Below are positions 37,318-45,724 of a stretch of 64,000 nt of DNA, in pieces. The DNA is from Lacticaseibacillus zhaodongensis (GTDB taxonomy: Bacteria > Bacillota > Bacilli > Lactobacillales > Lactobacillaceae), in the NCBI RefSeq assembly GCF_009687905.1, contig NZ_BLBG01000001.1, positions 248,001 through 312,000 on the forward strand. Reading direction: 5' to 3'. The first letter of the stretch is position 1. Each line of letters opens with the position of its first letter. Under the pieces are notes generated by a model. It saw only the letters and a list, made by a program, of their open reading frames with translations. It did not search any database and had not been told where the DNA came from. Made by a program: the position numbers and the translations under genes.

Positions 37318-37613
37318 GGCGGCGGGCGCATTTTCCTCCCACTTCGCTCGCGGTAGTGACAGACAGGCATGCTGGGGCCGTTGCAGGCTTGGCAAAGTGC
37401 GCCAAGTCTTCCACTGAGTTCCGAGCCCGCCGTGTTAGGGCAGCCCGAGCGGTAAACTAACAATCAGCGAATATATCCTCCTTGCGGTCTCTCCACTCTC
37501 CCCGATTATTGATAGTAATAGGCTGGTAAAGCCCACCAGCCTATTACTATCAATAATCGTTTCAGCATGGTCACTACCGCCAGCTACGTTCCCGGAAAAG
37601 GCGCCCGCTGCCC
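37318..37613. repeat. Long imperfect palindromic element (MITE-like)
   Basis: The arms 37318-37360 and 37570-37613 are about 42 bases each and pair with few mismatches (sharing GCGGGCGC, TTTTCC and GCGGTAGTGAC). They enclose about 210 non-coding bases that include a 24-bp perfect hairpin. No ORF of note is inside. The architecture fits a non-autonomous mobile repeat or a structured RNA. Confidence 0.6.
37503..37559. repeat. Perfect 24-bp inverted repeat
   Basis: CGATTATTGATAGTAATAGG plus CTGG repeats in inverted form at 37536-37559, with a nine-base loop. It has no T tract, so it is not a standard terminator. It lies inside the larger palindromic element. Confidence 0.85.
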
Positions 37614-37980
37614 TACAGTGATGTTCTTAATTTATAGAAATCAACCTTACGGCGACTGTGTAGACGTCTACTGGCTACCTTAATTTCGCTGCAAGTGTTC
37701 GGGTTCTCCGGAACACTTGATAATATATTTAATTATATAGTTGCTGAGCGTCAATCAAGCTAATTTAACATCCACGTTGTCTAATTGATACCTTAGGCAA
37801 CGGTGCAAATTAGTTAACGACTATTTGTTACGTAGTTAAACAATAGGGATGATATGCGAACTGCACCCTAATCAACAGGCTATGGTGACCATCGGAACCT
37901 GTTTCGCGTATTCACAAACTCAGAGGGGGCAGGTGATTAGTTAGTTGGTCTAATTCACTATCTGACGATTAGAAGTGAAT
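37614..37980. other. Non-coding AT-rich spacer
   Basis: No gene is supported. A hairpin (CAAGTGTTC/GAACACTTG) lies near 37695-37719, followed by a very AT-rich stretch. It separates two palindromic elements. Confidence 0.4.
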
Positions 37981-38222
37981 GTAGCCGGGAGGGGCGTCGC
38001 AGCGTAGTGGAGTATATGCCGCGTAAAGCCCATACAGTTGTTAAGCAGTGGGTTTCTGCTTAACAAATGGGGGTGAATTTGGGACCGCGACTGAACGCAG
38101 TGAGGGCGGCCCCAAATTTAGGTGAAAGCCACACGGAGCAAAGCGGAGTTTGGCTGTAGCCGGCCCCGGGCTGTTCCACGCGAAAGCATATACGGAGCGA
38201 AGCAGTGGCGCCCCTCCCCGCG
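37981..38222. repeat. Second GC-rich multi-hairpin element
   Basis: The outer arms 37985-38019 and 38186-38219 pair imperfectly (GGGAGGGGCG with CGCCCCTCCC, AGTATATGC with GCATATAC). Inside lie an 11-bp perfect hairpin TTGTTAAGCAG/CTGCTTAACAA (38038-38066), a hairpin with AATTTGGG/CCCAAATT (about 38076-38120) and a third smaller one. Its 3' arm is related in sequence to 37283-37315 of the neighbouring element. Confidence 0.6.
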
Positions 38223-38445
38223 GCCGATCACTGCCAGCCCTGCAATTTTCTCACCACGGTAGTAGTAACGGTAAATAACTGGCTGCGGATTGCACTCAAT
38301 TGTGAATCAATGGCGATAGCAGGCTCGATTTCTGAAAGTATTTATAATTATGTGCATACTTTTACTTGTTCTTAACCAAGAAGCTGCTATCAACGCTTTT
38401 TGTGGCCGCGATTTTTTGGTATGATTACAAGCGGAGGATTCTGTA

Positions 38446-38682
38446 ATGACCCAATCGTTCGGTATTAACGGTTTATTCACTTTGTTATCGCATCTAGTGT
38501 TCATCATCATGGTTTGGCGAACACTGATTGCGCTGCGTTTTGACAAAATTTTGAAACCCAACCGGGTCCGGGAGAGTCAGTTACTGCTGTTTTTCGTTGC
38601 GGTTGCGTTGGGATACCTCGTGTCATCATGCTTCTTATCGCTGGTTCAAGCGGTACGGGACATGACTTACTTGATTAAATAA
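38446..38682 (+). CDS. DUF1146 family membrane protein
   Basis: 78 residues with two membrane helices (about 8-28 and 45-68) and the conserved 'RVRESQLLLFFVAVALGYLVS' style. DUF1146 (YwzB) proteins are found next to the atp operon and mreB/mbl genes in many Firmicutes; function unknown. RBS GCGGAGGATT. Confidence 0.85.
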   Translation: MTQSFGINGLFTLLSHLVFIIMVWRTLIALRFDKILKPNRVRESQLLLFFVAVALGYLVSSCFLSLVQAVRDMTYLIK

Positions 38683-38730
38683 TAATTGCCGCAGTTATTG
38701 CGGTTTAAAACTCTGAGGGGAGCATCATCC

Positions 38731-39720
38731 ATGGCTAAAGACATCGGGATCGATTTGGGAACGGCGAACGTTCTCATCAACGTAAAGGGGAAGGGTATCG
38801 TTTTAAACGAACCTTCCGTAGTTGCTATCGATACCTCAAACGGCAAAGTAGTAGCGGTCGGCGCTGAAGCTTACCGCATGGTCGGGCGGACGCCTGGCAA
38901 CATTCGTTCAATTCGGCCACTGAAGGACGGCGTTATTGCTGACTTCGATATCACCGAAGCAATGCTCGAATACTTCATTAACAAGTTGAATGTTAAGGGC
39001 TTTCTGAGCAAGCCGAACATTCTGATTTGTGCACCAACGAACATCACGTCAATCGAACAAAAAGCCATTATTGAAGCCGCTGAACGTTCCGGCGGCGGCA
39101 AGGTTTACCTTGAATTCGAACCTAAAGTTGCCGCTGTTGGTGCTGGCCTCGATATTTTCCAGCCCCAGGGGAACATGGTGATCGATATCGGTGGTGGGAC
39201 CTCTGATGTCGCTGTTTTGTCCATGGGTGAAATCGTTACGAGTGAGTCATTGCGGCTTGCCGGTGACAAAATGGATGCGGCCATCGTTAGCTACGTTAAG
39301 AACAAGCACAAGCTGCTGATTGGTGAGCACACTGCTGAACAGCTGAAAATCGAAATCGGTGCCGTTTATGAAGCCAAGGAAGACGACACGATGGAAGTTC
39401 GCGGCCGCGACATCGCCACTGGTTTACCACGGGAAGTCGTTGTGACCTCTGTTGAAGTTCAGGACGCCCTCAGCGATGTCATGAACAGCGTAATTGCTGC
39501 CGCCAAGGAAGTCTTGGAGAAGACTCCACCTGAGCTCTCTGCGGACATCATTGACCGCGGCGTGATGCTGACTGGTGGTGGTGCGCTCCTCAAGGGTATC
39601 TCCAAGTTGTTCTCTTCCGAATTGCACGTTCCTGTCCTGCTGGCTGAAGACCCACTGGATGCCGTTGCTCTGGGGACCGGTGTTTTGCTTGACAACATTG
39701 CGCACCACAAGCAGTACTAA
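38731..39720 (+). CDS. mbl: Rod shape-determining protein, MreB family (Mbl-like)
   Basis: The ATG at 38731 after GAGGGGAG gives 329 residues; the upstream ATG at 38686 has no RBS. Actin-fold nucleotide sites: 'DIGIDLGTANVLI' (phosphate 1), 'DIGGGTSDVAVLS' (phosphate 2), 'GVMLTGGGALLKGI' (adenosine). Sequence is closest to Bacillus Mbl. It forms membrane-bound filaments that direct side-wall synthesis together with RodA, which is encoded four genes downstream. Confidence 0.93.
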   Translation: MAKDIGIDLGTANVLINVKGKGIVLNEPSVVAIDTSNGKVVAVGAEAYRMVGRTPGNIRSIRPLKDGVIADFDITEAMLEYFINKLNVKGFLSKPNILICAPTNITSIEQKAIIEAAERSGGGKVYLEFEPKVAAVGAGLDIFQPQGNMVIDIGGGTSDVAVLSMGEIVTSESLRLAGDKMDAAIVSYVKNKHKLLIGEHTAEQLKIEIGAVYEAKEDDTMEVRGRDIATGLPREVVVTSVEVQDALSDVMNSVIAAAKEVLEKTPPELSADIIDRGVMLTGGGALLKGISKLFSSELHVPVLLAEDPLDAVALGTGVLLDNIAHHKQY

Positions 39721-39736
39721 AAATCGAGGCTAGAGA

Positions 39737-39901
39737 ATGAGTACATTCACCCAGGTGATGCGATACATTTTGATTATCATTCTTGTTTGCCTGCTTGCAC
39801 TCGTACTCGGCAGTATGATCGGTTACGCGATTGGTGGCGGCAATCCTTTTGCTGTGTTCTTACCGAGCACGTGGGCGCACATCTTTGAATTCTTGAAGTG
39901 A
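39737..39901 (+). CDS. EpuA-like small membrane protein ('RNA polymerase subunit beta' family)
   Basis: 54 residues from the ATG at 39737. One N-terminal membrane helix, then the conserved C-terminus '[20 protein letters not shown]' of Pfam EpuA, a family often mislabelled as RNA polymerase beta subunit. Function unclear. Its TGA overlaps a GTG of the next gene. Confidence 0.8.
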   Translation: MSTFTQVMRYILIIILVCLLALVLGSMIGYAIGGGNPFAVFLPSTWAHIFEFLK

Positions 39902-39906
39902 GCATC

Positions 39907-40161
39907 ATGAAGACGATTATGATTGGCCTCATTCACTTCTACCAGCGCTTCATATCGCCCCTGTTTCCGCCGTCCTGTCGTTACTATCCGACTTGTAGTC
40001 AGTATGCAATCGATGCGGTCGGCAAGCATGGCGCGATCCTAGGGCTCATAATGGGGACTGCCCGGATCCTGCGGTGCAATCCCTTTGTGCGTGGGGGGTA
40101 CGATCCGGTTCCAGACCACTTCACGCTGCGCCGGAACAAACAAGTTGATAAGAATCAGTAA
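39907..40161 (+). CDS. yidD: Membrane protein insertion efficiency factor YidD
   Basis: 84 residues from ATG 39907 (a GTG at 39898, overlapping the previous stop, is also possible). Signature '[20 protein letters not shown]' and '[10 protein letters not shown]', then '[14 protein letters not shown]'. YidD assists YidC-dependent membrane protein insertion. The three conserved Cys are present. Confidence 0.92.
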   Translation: MKTIMIGLIHFYQRFISPLFPPSCRYYPTCSQYAIDAVGKHGAILGLIMGTARILRCNPFVRGGYDPVPDHFTLRRNKQVDKNQ

Positions 40162-40180
40162 TTTTCGAAGCGGAGGCAAC

Positions 40181-40402
40181 ATGACTAAAGAAAGAAAAAT
40201 TAGTATAAGCATGGACGCTGTTGAGCGCAATGAGCGTACTGTGTCCGTATTAAAGATTGGCAAAGATGAAATTGGTGTGATTGAACCCCGGGGCGAGAAG
40301 TTTATGGCTTTCCCTAGCGGTAGCGATGGGGAACAACTCTTCAAGTCTGAAGAGGATGCTGTCAACTATGTGATTTCGACCTACCATTTGCACCAAGCTT
40401 AA
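40181..40402 (+). CDS. DUF2969 protein
   Basis: The ATG at 40181 after CGGAGGCA gives 73 residues with a small alpha/beta fold (MTKERKISISMDAVERNE...). DUF2969 proteins occur before rodA in lactobacilli; function unknown. Confidence 0.85.
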   Translation: MTKERKISISMDAVERNERTVSVLKIGKDEIGVIEPRGEKFMAFPSGSDGEQLFKSEEDAVNYVISTYHLHQA

Positions 40403-40428
40403 CGCGCCAATGGTAAAGGAGTGACTCT

Positions 40429-41646
40429 TTGACTGATAAATCAAGTTCCAAAAAAAACGATGGCGACCGGATCGACTACGGAATTATTTTGACCATCATG
40501 TTGCTAGGTCTCATCGGGATGGCGGCCATTTATATGGCGATGCGCAACGATGGGACTCAGGCCTCAGCAATCAAGGGCGTGATCATGCAGCTAGTTTGGT
40601 TTGCGATTGGTAGCGTCGGGGTGATCTTCGTCATGCGCTTCGACTCCGAGCAGTTGTGGCGCATCGCTCCGTATCTGTACGCGCTGGGAATTTTTCTCCT
40701 AGTTGCTGTGCTAGTCTTCTATGACCGGACGGTTGCGGCGAGCACCGGTGCCAAGTCTTGGTTTAAACTCGGGCCGATTACCTTCCAGCCTAGTGAAGTG
40801 ATGAAGCCGGCTTACATCTTGATGCTGAGTCGGGTCGTTACCCTGCACAACACTGCGCGGGAACACAGCTGGAAGAACGATTGGGTCCTGATTGGCCGCA
40901 TGCTTTTGTGGACCTTACCGGTTGCGGCACTGTTGATCTTGCAACATGACTTGGGGACCACCTTGGTCTTCCTGGCCATCTTTGCCGGGATCGTGCTCGT
41001 TTCAGGAGTCACTTGGAAAATTATCGCCCCAATTTTTGGGGGTGCGATCGGGATCGGTGGTAGTGCCTTGTACATGGCCGTGCAGCCGTGGGGGCAGGCA
41101 ATCCTGCGCCACGTCGGCTTCAAAGCCTACCAGTTCGCCCGGATCGACTCGTGGCTCAATCCGTCTGGTGCAACCAGCGGTAGTAGTTACCAGATTTGGC
41201 AGGCGATGAAGGCAATCGGTTCTGGTCAGTTAACTGGCTCGGGACTCGGTAACATCAAGGTTGTCGTTCCGGTTCAGGAGTCCGACATGATTTTCTCCGT
41301 GATTGGGGAGACGATGGGCTTCGTTGGTGCGGCGATTCTGATCATTCTGTACTTCCTGCTCATTTACCAAATGTTGCGCGTGACCTTTGATACCAAAAAT
41401 GAGTTTTACGCGTACATTTCCACCGGGGTCGTGATGATGATCGTCTTCCACGTGTTTGAAAACATTGGGATGAACATTGGATTGCTGCCACTGACCGGGA
41501 TTCCGTTGCCGTTCATTAGCCAGGGGGGTTCCTTCCTACTAGCGGATCTCTTGTGTATGGGGATGGTGCTGTCGATGCGCTATCACCACCAGAGTTATAT
41601 GTTCAGTAACAACGAGGGCTTTACCAGCCCAGAACCTAAGAAATAA
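40429..41646 (+). CDS. rodA: Peptidoglycan glycosyltransferase RodA
   Basis: The TTG at 40429 after AAAGGAG gives 405 residues with about ten membrane helices of the SEDS family. Conserved elements: 'TFQPSEVMKPAYI', 'LLILQHDLGTTLVF', 'NIGMNIGLLPLTGIPLPFIS' and 'GGSFLLADLLCMGMVLS'. RodA polymerises lipid II during elongation with a class B penicillin-binding protein. Its place after mbl fits an elongasome cluster. Confidence 0.93.
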   Translation: MTDKSSSKKNDGDRIDYGIILTIMLLGLIGMAAIYMAMRNDGTQASAIKGVIMQLVWFAIGSVGVIFVMRFDSEQLWRIAPYLYALGIFLLVAVLVFYDRTVAASTGAKSWFKLGPITFQPSEVMKPAYILMLSRVVTLHNTAREHSWKNDWVLIGRMLLWTLPVAALLILQHDLGTTLVFLAIFAGIVLVSGVTWKIIAPIFGGAIGIGGSALYMAVQPWGQAILRHVGFKAYQFARIDSWLNPSGATSGSSYQIWQAMKAIGSGQLTGSGLGNIKVVVPVQESDMIFSVIGETMGFVGAAILIILYFLLIYQMLRVTFDTKNEFYAYISTGVVMMIVFHVFENIGMNIGLLPLTGIPLPFISQGGSFLLADLLCMGMVLSMRYHHQSYMFSNNEGFTSPEPKK

Positions 41647-41651
41647 GCACC

Positions 41652-41687
41652 AAGAAAGCCCGCAGCGATTTGGCTGCGGGCTTTCTT
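41652..41687. terminator. Bidirectional terminator
   Basis: AAGAAAGCCCGCAGC and GCTGCGGGCTTTCTT, a 15-bp perfect stem between rodA and the convergent gene. Confidence 0.9.
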
Positions 41688-41702
41688 CATGGATAAATTC
41701 AG

Positions 41703-42113
41703 CTACTTCTTGAGGTACTTGCTGTAATCGGTGCCACCAAAATTGGGATTACCACTTGGCTTTTCGGGTATCTGGAGCAAAATTTTGCCATCCTTTAATT
41801 CACTTTGGTAATCATGATTAACAGCCTGTACAATCAGGTCGGCATCGATGGCGGTCAGCCCGGATTGCGCTTGGGTCTGCTGGTCGATGTTCATCATGTG
41901 GACATCTTCCCGGCCGCCAACGTCAGCGGAAATTTTGAGGCCCGGCAGACTGCTCCCAATGGTGTTCATGATTTGCGCAAGTGGTGAGTAGGGCCGGTGG
42001 TTGACGGTCATCCGCGCGCTAACTAGTTCTGCGGCGGCACCGTCAAGCGTGAACGGGGTGGTCTTGGCCTTGATTGCGGCTAAAAATTCGGGAATACTGC
42101 GCACTGTTTGCAT
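41703..42113 (-). CDS. Unknown protein (136 aa)
   Basis: A soluble 136-residue protein convergent with rodA. It begins MQTVRSIPEFLAAIKAKTTP, has a middle alpha/beta region ('ISADVGGREDVHMMNID') and a polar C-terminus ending KYLKK. No family or catalytic motif is recognised. RBS AAGAGGTA on the minus strand. Confidence 0.6.
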   Translation of the reverse strand: MQTVRSIPEFLAAIKAKTTPFTLDGAAAELVSARMTVNHRPYSPLAQIMNTIGSSLPGLKISADVGGREDVHMMNIDQQTQAQSGLTAIDADLIVQAVNHDYQSELKDGKILLQIPEKPSGNPNFGGTDYSKYLKK

Positions 42114-42393
42114 AATCGTACCTCTTCGTCAGTGGTCCGGCAGCTCGCCAGACCGAATATAATTTAACCATAGCGATATTGAATGCCAAAAGCAACGGCT
42201 TTGGGGCCCGGGAGTCCGTGAATGCGGGTGTGTCGCTATTTTACCATCTAAATTAACTGTTAATTCTTAGTTTTGTATCATTAATTATTTTGGCGAGAAA
42301 CCCCTGACTTTAGACAGGGGAGGCAAGATCGCACTGACTAGCGCTATTTTAACCTTTTTGCTGGGGTGCCCTGGCCTTTCTCCTTTCTGTTCT

Positions 42394-42792
42394 CTAATTT
42401 TGAATGTAATTGGCGACGGTCTCTTTTGACATGTCACCCAGCGTCCCCATGTAATAGCTTGGCGCCCATGAATGACTGCTCCAAAGTAGTCTCTTGGTTT
42501 CTGGGTGCGCGACAAACCAAGTCCGTGCTGACACACCTTTTAGAATTTTAACCACGTTTGCCGGTGCATACTTCGGTTTGAAGCTGAGCAATAAGTGTAT
42601 GTGATCTGGCATCACTTCTGCCTGCTCGATGGTAATTTCGTTGTCGTTGGCAGTCGTGTTCAGAATCTCCAGCATATCTGCGACAAGTTGTGGCGTAGTA
42701 AAAACAGCGCGGCGACACTTAGTTATCCAAACCAGATGATTGTGAAAAGCACAAGCATAGCCGCATTCATTAATTATATTATTTGCTATCAA
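42394..42792 (-). CDS. tnpA: TnpA, Y1 transposase (IS200/IS605)
   Basis: 132 residues. The HUH motif is 'MPDHIHLLLSF' (His64, His66) and the nucleophilic Tyr is in 'ETVANYIQN' near the C-terminus. Such enzymes cut single-stranded DNA at palindromic ends during replication. The usual RNA-recognition fold start ('FHNHLVWITKCRR') is present. The protein ends four residues after the Tyr region, slightly short for the family, but all catalytic residues are there. Confidence 0.92.
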   Translation of the reverse strand: MIANNIINECGYACAFHNHLVWITKCRRAVFTTPQLVADMLEILNTTANDNEITIEQAEVMPDHIHLLLSFKPKYAPANVVKILKGVSARTWFVAHPETKRLLWSSHSWAPSYYMGTLGDMSKETVANYIQN

Positions 42793-42885
42793 AGATATTA
42801 TACTAAAGATATTGAAATAACGAAACTAATATTGCCTACATCATACTAAGCCAAGTATAATGTAAGAGCAAGGATGTGAAATTAA

Positions 42886-44130
42886 ATGGCCAAGAAAATG
42901 GCAGATTTGAACTATTACTACGGCATCAAAATGCGCCTCTTTCCATCGTCCGAACAAAAGCGAGTAATTGACAACAACATCAACGCCAGTCGCTTTGCTT
43001 ACAACGAAATGGTCGCCATCGACAAGGAGCTGTATTCGCTACGTCAGGTTAAAACTCCAATCGCCATCGTTCAAGACCGCATTGCTTATTTACAACGTCG
43101 CAAGAACAATACGCAAATGTTGTTCGCCATCCACCCATGGTTAGCTGGCACTGGAGTTGGGACGGACGTGGTTGACCAAGCGCGCCGGGCTTATCAAAGA
43201 GCATGGCGGCTGTTCCGCCAGGTACACCGCTCTGGGGTGCCGGTCTTTCATCGTAAACGTGACGCTGGCAGTTACCAATTGCCAACTCGCTACGCAAAAA
43301 CTGGAGTAGGTCTTACGAACGGTTCCAACCGTTTCCTCGATAAGAAACATGTTGTTCTCAGTGGCCTTGGCAAAATCCGTGTTTCCGGCTCGCAGAAACG
43401 CCTATTCAGCCAAGTGAAGAGCATTCGTATTGGTACAATCACGATTCGTCGTGACGCCACCGGACGGTATTTCGTGTCCATTCAGTTAGGATCTGACACG
43501 CCATTCGTGCACGCTGCTAAGCCCGTTCAGTCGGCGGTAGGCATTGATTTGAATACTGACAATTTCTTAACTGACTCAAACGGCACTGTTGTTGCCAATC
43601 CGCGCTACTACCGTGCCATCAAAGGTCGGCTGGCAAAAGCTCAGCGCATTCTTGCTCGGCGGCGCTTACGGGCCAAGAAGGAACACCGGTCACTGCAGAA
43701 TGCCAAGAACTATCAAAAGCAGCGGGTGCTGGTCGCTAACTTGCAGCGTAACGTGGCCAACCGCCGTAACGCATTTCTCCATCTTGTGTCGACGACATTA
43801 ATCAAGAACCACGATTTAGTCGTAGCCGAAGAGTTGAGAAGCAAGAATATGTTACGTAATCACGCCCTGGCAATGAGCATTGCTGACGTTGGCTGGCGAA
43901 CGTTTTTGAGTATGCTGGCGTACAAAGCCGACTTATATGGCCGCCAGTTTGTAACGGTCAATCCGCGGAACACTACGCAAACGTGTAGCGACTGCGGTTT
44001 CGTGATGGCCGGTGACCAGAAGCTCACGTTAGCTGACCGAAAATGGACGTGTCCGCAATGTGGAGCCTTTCACATTCGTGACCATAACGCATCGAAAAAC
44101 ATTTTGGCAAAAGGATTAGCTCTCAATTAG
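42886..44130 (+). CDS. tnpB: TnpB, RNA-guided RuvC nuclease of IS605
   Basis: 414 residues. RuvC catalytic residues: Asp in 'VGIDLNTD' (about 221), Glu in 'LVVAEEL' (about 314), Asp in 'IRDHNASKN' (about 399); a zinc ribbon CSDC...CPQC lies between. N-terminal helix-turn-helix with 'NINASRFAYNEM'. All catalytic residues are intact, so the nuclease may be active. TnpB uses an RNA made from the right end of the element to cut the empty donor site, helping retention. Confidence 0.93.
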   Translation: MAKKMADLNYYYGIKMRLFPSSEQKRVIDNNINASRFAYNEMVAIDKELYSLRQVKTPIAIVQDRIAYLQRRKNNTQMLFAIHPWLAGTGVGTDVVDQARRAYQRAWRLFRQVHRSGVPVFHRKRDAGSYQLPTRYAKTGVGLTNGSNRFLDKKHVVLSGLGKIRVSGSQKRLFSQVKSIRIGTITIRRDATGRYFVSIQLGSDTPFVHAAKPVQSAVGIDLNTDNFLTDSNGTVVANPRYYRAIKGRLAKAQRILARRRLRAKKEHRSLQNAKNYQKQRVLVANLQRNVANRRNAFLHLVSTTLIKNHDLVVAEELRSKNMLRNHALAMSIADVGWRTFLSMLAYKADLYGRQFVTVNPRNTTQTCSDCGFVMAGDQKLTLADRKWTCPQCGAFHIRDHNASKNILAKGLALN

Positions 44131-44340
44131 CAAGACAGTCCGTCTGGCCCTTCGGTGTCCGACGGAACTAAGGCGCTAAAGCGCCAAGTCCGTCTGGCAA
44201 CCTGCGGACTCTAAAGGCTTTGGTAATTAGCACGTAAGACCCGCTTGCGGGCAAACGCTGTATCTAAGCAAATTGTAGTCGTGCCATCGTTAGGCGGCGC
44301 TCTTACAAGCCTCTGACTTTAGTCGGGGGTGGTTGATGCT
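44131..44340 (+). ncRNA. Predicted omega RNA (reRNA) of TnpB
   Basis: About 200 non-coding bases follow tnpB to the right end. They contain several stem-forming blocks (GTCCGTCTGG with CCGACGGA, GGCGCTAAAGCGCC, CCCGCTTGCGGG). In IS605 elements the guide RNA is encoded here on the tnpB strand, and its guide is the flanking DNA just past the right end, here about 44336-44355. Confidence 0.5.
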
Positions 44341-44341
44341 C

Positions 44342-44370
44342 TTGACAAGCTCTAAGCAAAAGGCCATAAT
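44342..44370 (+). promoter_or_regulatory. Promoter of the met T-box operon
   Basis: TTGACA, a 17-base spacer and CATAAT. The -35 lies only a few bases after the IS right end. Confidence 0.8.
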
Positions 44371-44377
44371 ACAGACA

Positions 44378-44644
44378 ATTGATTAAGACGAAACGAAGAC
44401 GTGAGAGAGATAGCTACAACGGTTTGCAGAGAACCCCGGTTGCTGAGAAGGGGAAAACCAGTTGGCTTGAAGATGGCTCACTGATCGGTGCACTGAGGCC
44501 TGGGGCTAAGGTGACAATGGCTGGCATCCATTATCTTGCACAGGGGTTATCTGCCCCTTAGTGAGGTTCACGCGTGCGTGGACGAATTAGAATGGTACCG
44601 CGGAAAAACCGCTTCTAAGTTTAGCTTAGGAGCGGTTTTTTATT
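44378..44644 (+). promoter_or_regulatory. T-box riboswitch, probably tRNA-Met specific
   Basis: A long leader with a stem I region (GGTTTGCAGAGAACC, GGTTGCTGAGAAGGGG), the T-box core AATGGTACCGCGG (44591-44603) and a terminator hairpin ACCGCTTCTAAG/CTTAGGAGCGGT with T tract (44604-44642). A likely specifier is ATG at 44472-44474 in GAAGATGGC; this fits the downstream methionine importer. Uncharged tRNA-Met would stabilise the antiterminator and permit transcription. Confidence 0.88.
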
Positions 44645-44710
44645 TTGTCTCAATCAGATTTACTTTAATTAATGGCTATTATTCCAAACATTTTAGGAGG
44701 ATTCATCAAT

Positions 44711-45538
44711 ATGAAGAAGAACATTTTTGCAATTGCAGCTGCGGCTGTGCTCGTTCCATTGTTGCTGGCAGGTTGCGGTAAGAGTAGCAGCAGTGCGCCA
44801 AAGACAACTACCGTTAAGCTCGGGGTAATCGGTTCTGACGCTGACGTCTGGAAGCCAGTTGCTAAGCGCCTCAAGAAGCAGAACATCAACTTGAAGCTGG
44901 TCCAGTTCACCGACTACAACAAGCCTAACCAGGCTGTCCTCGACGGTGACCTCGACATGAACGCAATGCAGCACTACGACTTCTTCCACAACTGGGAGAA
45001 ATCTAACCACGACAACTCACTCACCGCGATCGGTAAGACTTACATCGGCCCGCTGCGTGTTTACTCCAACAAGATCAAGAGTTTGAAGGACCTCAAGAAG
45101 GGGGACACGATCGCCCTTCCTAACGACCCAACCAACGAAGGCCGCGCATTGATCCTTTTGCAGACTGCTGGTTTGCTCAAGCTTGACCCTAAGAAGTCCC
45201 AGCCAACAACTCGTGACATCACGAAGAACAAGCTCGGCCTCAAGTTCACACCAGTTGACGCTTCCCAGACCGCTCGTTCACTGAGTTCCACACAGGCCGC
45301 CGTTGTTAACAACGACATGGCCCTGAACGCTAAGCTCAAGCCTGCCGATGCTATCTACGTTGAAAAGATCAACAAGGCCAGCGAACCTTGGGTCAACATC
45401 ATCGTTACTAAGAAGAGCGAAAAGAACAACAAAGTTTACAAGAAGATCGTTAAGGCCTACCAGACAGCCGCAACCAAGAAGCAGATCAAGAAGATCTACG
45501 ACGGCTCAACGATTGCCGCTTGGAACTACAAGTTTTAG
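44711..45538 (+). CDS. metQ: Methionine ABC transporter, substrate-binding lipoprotein
   Basis: The ATG at 44711 after TTAGGAGGA gives 275 residues. Signal peptide with lipobox 'LLLAGC' (Cys about 19), then NlpA family motifs 'VKLGVIGSDADVWKPVAKRL', 'DLDMNAMQHYDFF' and 'TIALPNDPTNEGRALILLQ'. It captures methionine outside the membrane for MetNI. First gene after the Met T-box. Confidence 0.93.
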   Translation: MKKNIFAIAAAAVLVPLLLAGCGKSSSSAPKTTTVKLGVIGSDADVWKPVAKRLKKQNINLKLVQFTDYNKPNQAVLDGDLDMNAMQHYDFFHNWEKSNHDNSLTAIGKTYIGPLRVYSNKIKSLKDLKKGDTIALPNDPTNEGRALILLQTAGLLKLDPKKSQPTTRDITKNKLGLKFTPVDASQTARSLSSTQAAVVNNDMALNAKLKPADAIYVEKINKASEPWVNIIVTKKSEKNNKVYKKIVKAYQTAATKKQIKKIYDGSTIAAWNYKF

Positions 45539-45568
45539 AAATTAATTTCTACTGCTAGTTCTAAGGCT

Positions 45569-45630
45569 TATAATGTAACAGGAATTGTTAATTTCGGGCT
45601 TATCCGGTTTGCGGGTAGGCCCGAAGTTAA
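45569..45630 (+). promoter_or_regulatory. Possible internal promoter and leader hairpin before metN
   Basis: TATAAT at 45569-45574 with a weak -35 is followed by a long stem, TTAATTTCGGGCTTA (45588-45602) with TAGGCCCGAAGTTAA (45616-45630). There is no T tract, so it is not a terminator. It may protect or process the metQ-metN transcript, or give metNI its own leader. Confidence 0.4.
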
Positions 45631-45724
45631 TATTGGGCCCCGTAAAACGCTTACGGAGGCCAGAAAGATGCACGCTGGCTGGCGAACCGTCAATTTAGCT
45701 GCAGGATAAGGAAGGAAGTCACAC

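Larger units (their letters stand above)
42290..44335. mobile_element. IS200/IS605-type insertion sequence with tnpA and tnpB
   Basis: Divergent tnpA (minus) and tnpB (plus) lie between subterminal imperfect palindromes: CCCCTGACTTTAGACAGGGG at 42301-42320 on the left and a matching CTCTGACTTTAGTCGGGG segment at 44311-44328 on the right. Such hairpins are recognised by Y1 transposases; no target duplication or classical inverted repeats are expected. The exact ends cannot be fixed from one copy. Confidence 0.85.

Noticed and set aside
37261-37460. Possible RNase P or other housekeeping RNA in the GC-rich spacer.
   Set aside because: None of the conserved RNase P, tmRNA or SRP sequence blocks could be found; it reads as a palindromic repeat.
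37995-38230. CRISPR array, because of repeated short motifs.
   Set aside because: There are no regularly spaced direct repeats; the motifs are inverted arms.
42394-42792. tnpA as a truncated pseudogene.
   Set aside because: It is short at the C-terminus, but both HUH His and the Tyr are present.
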